Shown: positions 1 to 7,628 of the stretch, one piece after another
How positions within the stretch are numbered: the stretch's first letter is position 1
Layout of the letters: each line of letters begins with the position of its first letter
Assembly (NCBI GenBank): GCA_902464645.1
Contig: CABQKL010000021.1
Location: 1-22,917, forward strand
Source of the DNA: an uncultured Collinsella sp.
Lineage (GTDB): Bacteria; Actinomycetota; Coriobacteriia; Coriobacteriales; Coriobacteriaceae
Direction: 5' to 3'
DNA: 22,917 bases
Program-made: the position numbers and the translations under genes
The notes under the pieces: model-generated
Database searches by the model: none
Told to the model about the DNA's origin: nothing
What the model saw: only the letters and a program-made list of their open reading frames with translations

Positions 1-56
1 GCGGCAAGGGCAATCCGAAGCTCTTCAACGAGTTGCTGAGAACGTCGCTCTCGTAG
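1..56 (+). CDS. 3' end of an unidentified gene (partial)
   Basis: Reading the third frame from the left edge gives 17 residues (GKGNPKLFNELLRTSLS) and a TAG at 54-56. No function can be assigned from so short a tail. The call rests on context: a structured inverted repeat starts 6 nt after this stop, just as a related element at 20023-20156 starts 17 nt after the stop of the PFL-family gene. Frame 2 is also open here (to about 250), but it runs through the inverted repeat and hairpins, so it is less likely. The 5' end lies outside the window. Confidence 0.45.
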   Translation, partial: GKGNPKLFNELLRTSLS

Positions 57-62
57 CTGCGA

Positions 63-205
63 GGCCGGGGAAGCCCCGAGTTGCCGGGGTATTTCCTCCA
101 AATTTCAAACAGTCCTATGCAAGACGAAGGCCACATTTAGTGGCCTTCTTTGCATGCGGAACTCATTTGGAGCAAACACCCCGGCGACTCGGGGCTTCCC
201 CGGCC
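63..205 (+). repeat. Long nested-hairpin element, copy A
   Basis: Outer arms at 63-89 and 179-205 are 27-bp inverted repeats with a single mismatch. A second helix pairs CTCCAAAT (97-104) with ATTTGGAG. The centre holds ACAGTCCT, then an inner hairpin (AAGGCCAC 127-134 with GTGGCCTT 140-147, loop ATTTA, further paired by ATGCAA/TTGCAT), then TGCGGAACTC. AGTCC and GGAACT can themselves pair with one bulged A, so the whole element can fold as one long stem. The core matches copy B (20023-20156, minus strand) closely, but the outer arms are unrelated in sequence. It starts 6 nt after a stop codon. The function is unknown; a structured 3'-UTR RNA, a terminator-like element or a DNA cruciform are all possible. 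Confidence 0.75.
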
Positions 206-250
206 AGACGACTCGGCCGTTCGGGTCAGGCGGGCTGGATTGAATTTGGT

Positions 251-284
251 GAATGAGGGCGCCGTTGGCGCCCTCATTCTTTAT
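251..284 (+). terminator. Rho-independent terminator
   Basis: A perfect 13-bp stem (GAATGAGGGCGCC at 251-263 with its complement at 267-279) has a GTT loop and is followed by TTTATAT on the plus strand. It ends transcription arriving from the left. It also abuts the stop codon of the minus-strand AraC gene (281-283), so it may stop that transcript too, although the minus-strand side lacks a clear U-run. Confidence 0.8.
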
Positions 285-1285
285 ATATGTTGGGAGCGCC
301 AGGTGGTGGGGGTGGTGCCGGTGTGTTGCTTGAAGGCTTGGGCGAAGGCGGCCTGCTGAGGGTAGCCTAGACGCTCAGCCACCTGCGCTATCGTGAGCGA
401 GCTGTCGGCCAAAAGGTCCTGTGCTCGCTCCATGCGGCGTCTGCGAATGTAGGCGCCCAGGGACTCACCGGTTTGGGCCTTAAAGGTGGCGCATAGTTTG
501 GAGCGGCTTGTGTAGAGCCTCTCGGCCACCTCGTTGATACCCACGCGTCTGCCTTTGTCGAGCGCGCGCTCAATCATTGCCGTTGCTTCTTCGGCAATGG
601 TTATGCTGACGCGTGTGTCTGCCGCCTGCCGCGCCTGCTTGTGGGCCGCGCGCGAACAGGCGAGCTCCGCGACCATGGCCTCCACGATGCCCTGCATATA
701 GACGTGTCCGCCTACGGTGCGGGCGCGTTCCTCGTTAATCCGGCGCAGCGTGTGGCAGATGGCAGACGTCGCTTCCTCGTGCCATGGCTCGGCAAACGCC
801 TCAAAGATTCCCGCGAACTCGGTGGGATAGCGGTGCTCCAGTTCGTCAAAATATCCAGGCAAAAAGAGTACCGAGCGCGAGTGATAAAGCTCCCCCGCAA
901 ACAGCGGGCTTAATTCCTCGCCACAGTTATCTTGGATAAAGCTGCAAACGGCATTGTTTGGCCACGGTCCATGCAATGGTTTAAGGTTCGCGGGCGTTAT
1001 GCCAGCCTCGGGCATGCATGTAAGTGTGGGTGCGCTGACCTCGCTCACGCAGGCGTATGGCTCGGGTGTGTATTCGGCCAGGTGCATATCGCGCGTCGGG
1101 GTGATGAAATGCTCCATGACGATACAGGCAGGGGAGAGAGGCATGATCCATGCGCGGCCGTGCGCCCGGTCGTTTGCCACCTCGCCGGTAAAGACGGCGC
1201 CCTTGCCGGTAAGCTCCAGGCCAAACTGCTCAAATTGCGGTGCGTAGAGCTCGGTTATGTCGGTCGCTGCCCGCCGTATTTGCAA
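281..1285 (-). CDS. AraC-family transcriptional regulator
   Basis: This is a DNA-binding regulator of 334 residues. The C-terminal ~90 residues form the double helix-turn-helix of the AraC/XylS family: the first helix pair runs through INEVAERLYTSRSKLCATFK and the second through TIAQVAERLGYPQQAAFAQA, ending in the usual TGTTPTTWR. The N-terminal ~220 residues have no obvious cupin signature and should be the effector-sensing part. The start is TTG at 1283-1285, chosen because AAGGAAGGGGA lies just upstream on this strand. The gene is divergent from the two ABC half-transporter genes at 1400-4984 with 114 bp between the starts, so it probably controls them and perhaps itself. The layout resembles YbtA next to ybtPQ (siderophore uptake) in Yersinia. 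The ligand is unknown. Confidence 0.85.
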   Translation of the reverse strand: MQIRRAATDITELYAPQFEQFGLELTGKGAVFTGEVANDRAHGRAWIMPLSPACIVMEHFITPTRDMHLAEYTPEPYACVSEVSAPTLTCMPEAGITPANLKPLHGPWPNNAVCSFIQDNCGEELSPLFAGELYHSRSVLFLPGYFDELEHRYPTEFAGIFEAFAEPWHEEATSAICHTLRRINEERARTVGGHVYMQGIVEAMVAELACSRAAHKQARQAADTRVSITIAEEATAMIERALDKGRRVGINEVAERLYTSRSKLCATFKAQTGESLGAYIRRRRMERAQDLLADSSLTIAQVAERLGYPQQAAFAQAFKQHTGTTPTTWRSQHI

Positions 1286-1399
1286 AAGCGTCCCCTTCCT
1301 TTGCGGAAACGTCCATGCCTGGCTCGATTGTGTGCCTTGGCTAACATATCAATGATAAGTTGATTGAGGTTAACTCTCAAGCCGTCAGAAGGGAACCTC
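1286..1399. promoter_or_regulatory. Divergent control region with 19-bp palindrome
   Basis: This is the region between the AraC gene and the ABC operon. Positions 1343-1361 (AACATATCAATGATAAGTT) form a 19-bp palindrome centred on 1352 with only one mismatched pair. TTGGCT at 1337-1342 could be a -35 box for the ABC operon, with GATAAG or TTGATT as a weak -10, so the palindrome would cover the promoter. A second, weaker inverted repeat (TTGAG ... CTCAA) spans 1364-1380. The size suits a dimeric regulator, but it does not match a Fur or DtxR consensus well enough to name one. Confidence 0.5.
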
Positions 1400-3226
1400 A
1401 TGGCAAAGGGATCAAAAAGGGAAGGCGGCGGCATCGGCGAGCTGCTCGCGTATGCCGGCGACCGTAAATTCCTAACGTATTTGGGCATGGCTCTCTCGGC
1501 GCTCTCGCAGCTGCTGAGCTTTGGCCCGTACGTGTGCATCTGGTTTGTCGCGCGAGACCTGATCGCCGTGGCACCTAACTGGAGCGAAGCCACCGATATC
1601 GCGATGTATGGCTGGTGGGCCGTGGGTTTTGCCCTGGCAAGCATCGTAGTTTATTTCGTGGGGCTCATGTGCACGCACCTGTCTGCGTTTCGCTGCGCGT
1701 CCAATATCCGCAAGACTACGAGCGAGCACCTGCTTAAGTTGCCGCTTGGCTACTTTGACACGCACGCCACCGGTGAGCTGCGCCGTATTGTAGACGGATG
1801 CGCCGCCTCCACCGAGACCCTGCTCGCGCACATGCTGCCCGATATCGCCGGCGCCACCGCCATGGTCGCAGGCCTGCTCGTGCTGCTTTTCGCCCTCGAT
1901 TGGCGCTTGGGCGTGGCATGCCTTATCTCGGTCGTCGTTTCGCTTGGCGCCATGGCTACCATGATGAGCGGCAAAGGCGCCGAGTTCATGAAGGCCTACA
2001 TGGGAGCGCTGGTCAAGATGAACAAGACTGGCACCGAATACGTACGCGGCATCCCCGTGGTCAAGGTGTTTCAGCAGACGGTCTACTCCTTTAAGGCTTT
2101 CCACGATGCGATTGCCGAATACGCCGACATGGCACAAAGCTATGCGGGCACGTTCTGCCGAGGTCCGCAGGTACTCAACCTTACCGCGCTCAATGGCCTT
2201 GTGGCATTCCTGCTGCCCGTGGCGTTGCTGTTGGCGCCGGGCGAGACGGACTTCGCGCATTTTATGGCAAACTTCACGTTTTACGCGATATTTTCGGCCG
2301 TGGTACCGACGGCCATGACCAAGCTCATGTTTGTGGGCGAGGCCTCTCAGATGAGTGCCGATTCGCTGGCTCGCATCCGAAGCATCATGGATTCCAAGCA
2401 GCTCTCCGTGCCCGCCCAACCCAAGTACCCTGCCGGCAGCGACGTACGATTTGAGGACGTGAGCTTTACCTACGAGGGCGCCGAAGCGCCTGCCGTCAAC
2501 CATGCGAGTTTTAGCGTTTCCGCGGGTAGCACCCTCGCCCTGGTGGGTCCCTCGGGTGGCGGTAAATCAACCTGCGCAAGCCTGATCCCGCGTTTTTGGG
2601 ATGTTTCCTCGGGTCGAGTGCTCGTAGGCGGTGTGGACGTTCGCGATATGGATCCGCACGAGCTTATGGACCAGGTCGCCTTTGTGTTTCAGACCAACCA
2701 GCTGTTCCGGCAAACACTTGCCGATAACGTGCGCGCCTCCAAGCCTACGGCCACTGACGACGAAGTGTGTGCGGCCCTCTCGGCAGCTCAGTGCGACGAC
2801 ATTGTGGCCAAGCTCCCACAGGGCATCAATACCATGCTCGGCGCCGGCGGGGCATATCTTTCGGGCGGCGAGGTCCAGCGCGTGGCACTCGCTCGCGCAA
2901 TCCTTAAAGACGCGCCTATCGTGGTGCTCGATGAGGCCACGGCGTTTGCCGATCCCGAGAACGAGGCGCTCATCCAGCGCGCCTTTAGCAAGCTGGCGGC
3001 GGGTCGCACGGTCATTATGATTGCGCACCGACTCTCGACTGTAGTGGGCGCAGACCAAATCGTGGTGCTCAACCAGGGCAGCGTGCAGGAGTCGGGTACC
3101 CATGCCGAGTTGCTGTCCCAAGAGGGTCTGTATGCCAAGATGTGGGCCGAGTACGAACGGGCTGCGAACTGGAAGATCACTGCTGCAGCCGCGGATGACG
3201 CCGTCACGAAGGGAGGCGAGGCCTAA
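1400..3226 (+). CDS. ABC transporter half, permease-ATPase fusion (first subunit)
   Basis: This protein of 608 residues has an N-terminal six-helix type I exporter-fold membrane domain (about residues 20-310) and a C-terminal nucleotide-binding domain. Visible motifs are Walker A GPSGGGKST (383-391), Q-loop VFQTNQLF, signature LSGGE (487-491), Walker B with D511 and catalytic E512, and the switch His in IAHRLS. The D-loop reads AFADPE instead of the usual SALD; this variant occurs in the YbtPQ/IrtAB group that imports metal-siderophore complexes with an exporter-type fold. The ATG at 1400 is preferred over an in-frame TTG at 1364 because AGAAGGGA lies just before it. The stop (TAA) directly abuts the ATG of the next gene, so the two are translationally coupled and should form a heterodimer. 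Substrate: siderophore or another small molecule; this is an inference. Confidence 0.85.
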   Translation: MAKGSKREGGGIGELLAYAGDRKFLTYLGMALSALSQLLSFGPYVCIWFVARDLIAVAPNWSEATDIAMYGWWAVGFALASIVVYFVGLMCTHLSAFRCASNIRKTTSEHLLKLPLGYFDTHATGELRRIVDGCAASTETLLAHMLPDIAGATAMVAGLLVLLFALDWRLGVACLISVVVSLGAMATMMSGKGAEFMKAYMGALVKMNKTGTEYVRGIPVVKVFQQTVYSFKAFHDAIAEYADMAQSYAGTFCRGPQVLNLTALNGLVAFLLPVALLLAPGETDFAHFMANFTFYAIFSAVVPTAMTKLMFVGEASQMSADSLARIRSIMDSKQLSVPAQPKYPAGSDVRFEDVSFTYEGAEAPAVNHASFSVSAGSTLALVGPSGGGKSTCASLIPRFWDVSSGRVLVGGVDVRDMDPHELMDQVAFVFQTNQLFRQTLADNVRASKPTATDDEVCAALSAAQCDDIVAKLPQGINTMLGAGGAYLSGGEVQRVALARAILKDAPIVVLDEATAFADPENEALIQRAFSKLAAGRTVIMIAHRLSTVVGADQIVVLNQGSVQESGTHAELLSQEGLYAKMWAEYERAANWKITAAAADDAVTKGGEA

Positions 3227-4984
3227 ATGTTCGCCTCATTCCAAAAGAAGTATTTCCTATCCGATAAAGGCGTCGCCGGCGTAAAACGCGGCATTTTCTG
3301 GACCACGCTCACCAATCTCATTACCATGGCCGGCATGGGCTTTTTATTCCTGGTCATGGCCGGTTTTGTCGAACATCTCGCCACCGGCGCCGACCTGCCG
3401 GATGCCCTGCCGATCGTGGGCGGCCTCCTGGTCTTTTTCGTGTTGCTCTTTGCCTCTAACTGGCAGCAGTATTACTACACCTACTGCATCTTTTACGAAG
3501 AGTGCGGCAAGCAGCGTATGGAGATTGCCGAGCGCTTGCGCAAACTGCCGCTGTCGTTTTTTGGTCGTCGTGATCTGGCCGATTTAACCGAGACCATCAT
3601 GGGTGACGTCCAGGCCATGGAGCACGCCTACAGCCACGTGCTGGGAGAGCTTTGGGGCGCCATCATCGCAAGTGCCATTGTGTTCGTGGCATCGCTGTTC
3701 TTTTGCTGGCAACTGGCGATTGCGGCGTTTTGGAGCGTTCCCGTGGCCTTTGCCGTGCTGTATCTAACACGCGGTCCCATGACTCCGGTGTTCGATCGCG
3801 TGCGCGCCGAGAAGGTCAAGGTTACCGAGGCGATTCAAGAGACGCTCGACTGCGTTCGCGAGATCCGCGCCACCAACCAGGAGGCCCATTATCTTGAGGG
3901 GCTCAACGCCGTGATCGATGCCGAGGAGCGCGAGACCACCAAGAGCGAGCTCGCTAACGGGCTTTTGGTCAACTCCGCCTTTGTCATCCTGCGTCTGGGC
4001 ATTGCCACCACGCTGGTTACGGGCGCCGCGGTGGTCGCCTCCGGGCAGGTCGACTTTTTGGTGATGTTTGCCTTCCTGCTTATGGTGAGCCGTATCTATG
4101 CGCCCTTTGACCAGGCGTTAATGTTAATGGCCGAGCTGTTTGCCGCCGAGTCGTCTGCCAAGCGCATGCGTTCTATCATGGAAGAGCCTGTGGCGCGGGG
4201 CAGCGAGAAATTTGAGCCCGCGGGCCACGATGTGGTGTTCGATCACGTGGCATTTGGCTATGGTGCGGGCGAGGACGGCCGCGCCGGCGAGAAAGTTCTT
4301 ACCGATGTGAGCTTTACCGCCAAGGAAGGCGAGGTCACGGCGCTGGTCGGTCCTTCGGGTTCCGGTAAGTCTACGGTGAGCCGCCTGGCCGCGCGCTTTT
4401 GGGATGCCACCGCGGGCAAGGTTACCGTGGGTGGCGTGGATGTTGCGAGCGTGGATCCCGAGGTACTCCTGCGCGACTACGCCATTGTGTTCCAAGACGT
4501 ACTGCTCTTTGACGACACGGTGATGGGAAACATCCGCCTCGGGCGTCGTGATGCCACCGATGAGGAAGTGCTTGCGGCTGCGCGTGCCGCCAACTGCGAC
4601 GAGTTCGTGAACCGCATGCCGCAGGGCTATGACACCATGATCGGCGAGAACGGCTCCAAACTCTCCGGCGGCGAGCGCCAGCGCATCTCCATCGCCCGCG
4701 CGCTGCTCAAAGATGCGCCCATCGTGCTGTTGGACGAGGCGACGGCGAGCTTGGATGTGGAGAACGAGACCGTGGTGCAACAGGCGCTCTCCCGTCTGCT
4801 TGCAGGTAAGACGGTTATCGTTATTGCCCACCGTATGCGTACGGTGGAAAATGCCGACAAGATCGTTGTGCTCAAGGACGGTGTGGTTGCCGAGCAGGGC
4901 ACTCCGGCGCAGCTCAAGGCGGCAGGTGGAGAATTCGCCCGCATGGTTGCGCTGCAAAAGGAAGCGGCTGCCTGGCAGCTGTAG
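3227..4984 (+). CDS. ABC transporter half, permease-ATPase fusion (second subunit)
   Basis: This protein of 585 residues has the same domain order as its upstream partner: a membrane domain (roughly 20-310), then an ATPase domain. Motifs are Walker A GPSGSGKST (375-383), Q-loop IVFQDVLLF, signature LSGGERQR (479-486), Walker B with D503 and E504, D-loop ATASLD and switch His in IAHRMRTV. Unlike the first subunit, its D-loop is of the ordinary kind, so the dimer is asymmetric at the nucleotide interface although both catalytic glutamates are present. Translation starts at ATG 3227 right after the upstream stop, with GGGAGGCGAGG as ribosome-binding site. Together with the upstream gene and the AraC regulator this forms a complete regulated transport unit. 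No solute-binding protein is nearby. Confidence 0.86.
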   Translation: MFASFQKKYFLSDKGVAGVKRGIFWTTLTNLITMAGMGFLFLVMAGFVEHLATGADLPDALPIVGGLLVFFVLLFASNWQQYYYTYCIFYEECGKQRMEIAERLRKLPLSFFGRRDLADLTETIMGDVQAMEHAYSHVLGELWGAIIASAIVFVASLFFCWQLAIAAFWSVPVAFAVLYLTRGPMTPVFDRVRAEKVKVTEAIQETLDCVREIRATNQEAHYLEGLNAVIDAEERETTKSELANGLLVNSAFVILRLGIATTLVTGAAVVASGQVDFLVMFAFLLMVSRIYAPFDQALMLMAELFAAESSAKRMRSIMEEPVARGSEKFEPAGHDVVFDHVAFGYGAGEDGRAGEKVLTDVSFTAKEGEVTALVGPSGSGKSTVSRLAARFWDATAGKVTVGGVDVASVDPEVLLRDYAIVFQDVLLFDDTVMGNIRLGRRDATDEEVLAAARAANCDEFVNRMPQGYDTMIGENGSKLSGGERQRISIARALLKDAPIVLLDEATASLDVENETVVQQALSRLLAGKTVIVIAHRMRTVENADKIVVLKDGVVAEQGTPAQLKAAGGEFARMVALQKEAAAWQL

Positions 4985-4985
4985 G

Positions 4986-5066
4986 AATATGACAAAGGGG
5001 CAGTCCCATAATGTGACAAAGGGGCAGTCCCATAATGTGACAAAGGGGCAGTCCCTTTGTCATATT
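4986..5066 (+). repeat. Triplicated hairpin repeat after the ABC operon
   Basis: Two perfect tandem 24-bp units (4991-5014 and 5015-5038, beginning GACAAAGGGGCAGTCCC) are followed by a third partial unit at 5039-5055 that runs on into CCCTTTGTCATATT (5053-5066). The third unit folds by itself (GACAAAGGG 5039-5047 with CCCTTTGTC 5053-5061). In addition, the leftmost AATATGACAAAGGG (4986-4999) is an exact 14-bp complement of the right end. The simplest reading is an original 14-bp hairpin, probably the operon terminator, expanded by tandem duplication. There is no U-run after it, so terminator strength is uncertain. Confidence 0.8.
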
Positions 5067-5103
5067 GAGTTCACCCGCATAGTTTCCAAAAAGTTAACCT
5101 TTG

Positions 5104-5134
5104 TTGAACTTGATAGTTAGATAAACTAAACTAT
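5104..5134 (+). promoter_or_regulatory. Promoter with overlapping palindrome for the metal-pump operon
   Basis: TTGAAC (5104-5109) and TAAACT (5127-5132) are separated by 17 nt and make a good sigma-70-type promoter. The spacer and -10 are overlapped by inverted repeats: ATAGTT (5113-5118) with AACTAT (5129-5134), and the nested TTAG-ATAAA-CTAA (5117-5129). The position suits a repressor. A metal-responsive regulator of the DtxR/MntR type is plausible because of the TTAG...CTAA shape and the pump downstream, but this is an inference. The leader also holds two small hairpins (5171-5184 and 5186-5204) before the ribosome-binding site. Confidence 0.6.
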
Positions 5135-5219
5135 TTTCCAAAAGTGTGCTCGAGCAAACTTGTTTACTCGGGTGCTGAGGCACCGTGCCGCGTCCAATGC
5201 GGCAAAAGGGAGAAGCAAC

Positions 5220-5465
5220 ATGAAGAAGTCGACGTTCAATACCCTGCTTGTCGGTGGCGGTTTTCTGCTTGGCACGGCCGGCATCAAGCTGCTCACCAGC
5301 GCTCCGGTAAAGAATGCCTGCGTGCAGGGTATCGCGTGCGGTATGCGCGTCAAGAACTGCTACCAGGACATGGTCGAGCAGGCCAAGGCCAATGTCGACG
5401 ACATGGTTGCCGAGGCTGCCTACATCACCCAGAGCGAGGCCGCTGCTGACGAGGCAGCCGAGTAA
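5220..5465 (+). CDS. DUF6110-family small protein
   Basis: This 81-residue protein has a short N-terminal hydrophobic stretch (TLLVGGGFLLGTAGIKLLT, about residues 8-26) followed by a charged, probably helical, acidic tail. Three cysteines lie in the segment ACVQGIACGMRVKNC. It resembles the DUF6110 family, small proteins commonly encoded just before heavy-metal P-type ATPases; the family has no established function. It could anchor to the membrane and assist or regulate the pump. The ATG at 5220 is preceded by AAAAGGGAGAAG and is preferred over the in-frame ATG at 5160, whose extra N-terminus would cover leader hairpins. The ATPase gene follows 18 nt after the stop. Confidence 0.75.
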   Translation: MKKSTFNTLLVGGGFLLGTAGIKLLTSAPVKNACVQGIACGMRVKNCYQDMVEQAKANVDDMVAEAAYITQSEAAADEAAE

Positions 5466-5483
5466 CGCTCCCAGGCACAAACT

Positions 5484-7559
5484 ATGAGATTCTCGATTAT
5501 CAGCGAGATCCCCGGCAGGACCCGTCTTCAATTGGCGGGTCCTGTGCCAGAGAGCGATCTCGATGCACTTCTTAAGCTTGGTGGCGACATCGACGGCGTG
5601 CGCAAGGTGCGCGTGTATGGCCGCATTGGTCAGATGGCGCTGGAGTACGATGAGCCGCGCCGCGCGAGCGTGCTCGACGCCCTGGGCGCACTCGATGCTC
5701 AAGCTATCGCCGATGCCAAGTCGGGTTACGTGATGCAACTCGAGCCGCGCAAGCACAAGCTCGTCATGGATCTTGCCACACTTATCGGCGCCCACTATGC
5801 GCGCCGCTGGTTCCTGCCTACGCCGCTGCGTGCCATCTTTGTCGTGGCCGGTTACATGACCTTTTTGTGCGCTGCCCTCCGTGAGCTCGCGCAGCCGCGC
5901 CTGACCGTTCCCGTGCTCGACGCTTCGGCCATCGGCATTTCGTTCGTCAAACGTGATGTCGACACCGCGGGTCAGACGATGTTCCTGCTCAACGTGGGCG
6001 AGCTGCTCGAGGACTACACGCGCGCCATGAGCGAAAACGAGCTCATCAACTCGCTGCTCGATGTGCCCGACAAGGCGCAAAAAGTCGTCGGCGACACCGA
6101 GGTAAGCGTTGCCGCCACCGAGCTTGAACCCGGCGATTTGGTCGCCGTGCGCACCGGCATGTCCATTTGCATCGACGGTGTTGTCGAGCAGGGGAGCGCT
6201 ATGGTCAACCAGGCGACCCTGACCGGCGAGCCGTTGGCCGTCGAGCGCAGCGTGGGCGACGACGTGTTCGCCGGCACCGTCGTGGAAGACGGCAGCATCT
6301 TGGTGCGTGTGCGCGCCAATACGGCGCAAACCAAACTGCGCTCAATCGTCTCGCTCGTGCAGACGGCCGACTCACTCAAGTCCGAGGGCCAGTCGCATAT
6401 GGAGGACCTTGCCAACAAGATCGTCCCGTGGAACTTCCTGCTCGCGGGCCTGGTTGCGCTTACCACCCGCAGCCTCATCAAGACCTCAGCGGCACTGATG
6501 GTCGACTACTCGTGCGCACTCAAGCTCACGGGTTCCGTCGCCGTCATGACTGCCATGAGCGATGCCGCCAAGATGGGCGTGATGGTCAAGGGCGCCAAGT
6601 ACTTTGAGTCGTTTGCCAAGGCCGACACTATTGTGTTTGATAAGACCGGCACGCTCACCGAGGCACAGCCGCGCCTAGCTTGCGTGCTGACGACCGATGG
6701 TTGGAGCGAGGATGAGGTCCTGCGCTTTTCCGCTTGCTTGGAGGAGCATTTTCCGCATCCGGTGGCGCGTGCTGTGGTCAATGCGGCACGTGAGCGCGGG
6801 CTCGAGCACCGCGAGCGTCACGCTGCGGTCGAGTACATCGTGGCACACGGCATCGCTTCGTCCATCGAGGGGCGTCGCGCCATCATCGGTTCCGCGCACT
6901 TTGTATTTGAGGACGAGGGCGCGCAGCTCGAGTCCGACATTAAGGAGCGCATCGAGTCCCAGATGCAGGGCCTGTCGCCGCTGTACCTGGCGGTCGATGG
7001 CACCGTTGTGGGCGTGCTCGGTATCGAGGACCCGCTTAAGCCCGGGGTCCGCGAGGCCATCGCCGACTTGCACGCGTTGGGCGTTAAGCACGTGGTCATG
7101 CTCACGGGCGACTCGGAGCGCACGGCCGAGCGCATTGCGCGCGAGGCGGGTGTCGACGAGTTTAAGGCCGAGCTGCTGCCCGAGGACAAGTACGCGTATG
7201 TTGAGCGCATTAAGGGCGAGGGGCGCCACGTTGCCATGGTGGGCGACGGCGTCAACGATTCGCCGGCGCTCGGTTTGGCCGACGTGGGGCTGGCGATGGG
7301 TGGCGGAAGCGACATCGCCAAGGAGGTCGCCGATATCATCCTGACCGATACAGATCTGGCCGCGATCGTGCGCCTGCGCCGCATGAGTCAGGGCCTCATT
7401 GATCGTCTGACGAGCTCCTATTCTAAGGTGATGCTCACCAACTCAGCGCTCCTGGCACTGGGCATTACCGGCACGATTACCCCGCAGACGTCGTCGTTGC
7501 TGCACAATGGCTCGACGATTGCCTACAGCCTGAGCAACGCGAAAGCATATCTGCGCTAG
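5484..7559 (+). CDS. P1B-type heavy-metal-translocating ATPase
   Basis: This is a 691-residue membrane pump that uses ATP to move a transition-metal ion, probably outwards. It carries the P-type hallmarks: actuator motif TLTGEP, phosphorylation site DKTGTLT with D386, the P1B histidine-proline pair in EEHFPHPVARAVV, the nucleotide/hinge motif MVGDGVNDSPAL, and the C-terminal HNGSTIAYSLSNAKAYL segment. The N-terminus (ISEIPGRTRLQL) resembles a ferredoxin-like HMA fold but lacks the CxxC metal site. The membrane metal site reads SCALK (343-347) instead of CPC, which argues against a Cu or classical Zn/Cd pump; Mn, Fe or Co are possible and cannot be separated here. The ribosome-binding site is poor, so translation may be coupled to the DUF6110 gene. 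Confidence 0.9.
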   Translation: MRFSIISEIPGRTRLQLAGPVPESDLDALLKLGGDIDGVRKVRVYGRIGQMALEYDEPRRASVLDALGALDAQAIADAKSGYVMQLEPRKHKLVMDLATLIGAHYARRWFLPTPLRAIFVVAGYMTFLCAALRELAQPRLTVPVLDASAIGISFVKRDVDTAGQTMFLLNVGELLEDYTRAMSENELINSLLDVPDKAQKVVGDTEVSVAATELEPGDLVAVRTGMSICIDGVVEQGSAMVNQATLTGEPLAVERSVGDDVFAGTVVEDGSILVRVRANTAQTKLRSIVSLVQTADSLKSEGQSHMEDLANKIVPWNFLLAGLVALTTRSLIKTSAALMVDYSCALKLTGSVAVMTAMSDAAKMGVMVKGAKYFESFAKADTIVFDKTGTLTEAQPRLACVLTTDGWSEDEVLRFSACLEEHFPHPVARAVVNAARERGLEHRERHAAVEYIVAHGIASSIEGRRAIIGSAHFVFEDEGAQLESDIKERIESQMQGLSPLYLAVDGTVVGVLGIEDPLKPGVREAIADLHALGVKHVVMLTGDSERTAERIAREAGVDEFKAELLPEDKYAYVERIKGEGRHVAMVGDGVNDSPALGLADVGLAMGGGSDIAKEVADIILTDTDLAAIVRLRRMSQGLIDRLTSSYSKVMLTNSALLALGITGTITPQTSSLLHNGSTIAYSLSNAKAYLR

Positions 7560-7578
7560 CACTTTTACTTTAGTTTTC

Positions 7579-7624
7579 GGCCTGCATTTGGGCGGTGTTG
7601 CAGCCGCCAGAATGCAGGCCTTTT
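7579..7624 (+). terminator. Rho-independent terminator of the metal-pump operon
   Basis: GGCCTGCATT (7579-7588) pairs with AATGCAGGCC (7611-7620), with an inner GGCGG/CCGCC helix, and TTTTGCG follows. Confidence 0.88.
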
Positions 7625-7628
7625 GCGT

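Noticed and set aside
63..205. MITE or insertion-sequence remnant
   Set aside because: A transposon family would conserve its terminal repeats; here the ends differ between the two copies while the centre is conserved, and no target-site duplication is visible.
1343..1361. Fur or DtxR box
   Set aside because: The half-sites are oriented differently from the Fur consensus and the TTAGG-type DtxR core is missing, so it is reported only as an unassigned palindrome.
1472..2503. 343-codon minus-strand frame inside the first ABC gene
   Set aside because: Composition is His/Arg-rich as in mirror frames of GC-rich genes, and the plus strand holds a full ABC protein.
4986..5066. Possible CRISPR-like or coding repeat array
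   Set aside because: The units are contiguous without spacers and fold as one hairpin; the minus-strand frame through them (SHYGTAPL repeated) is a by-product of the 24-bp period.
5094..6329. 411-codon minus-strand frame over the ATPase gene
   Set aside because: It is a shadow frame; it crosses the promoter and the DUF6110 gene, and the plus-strand proteins carry all the motifs.
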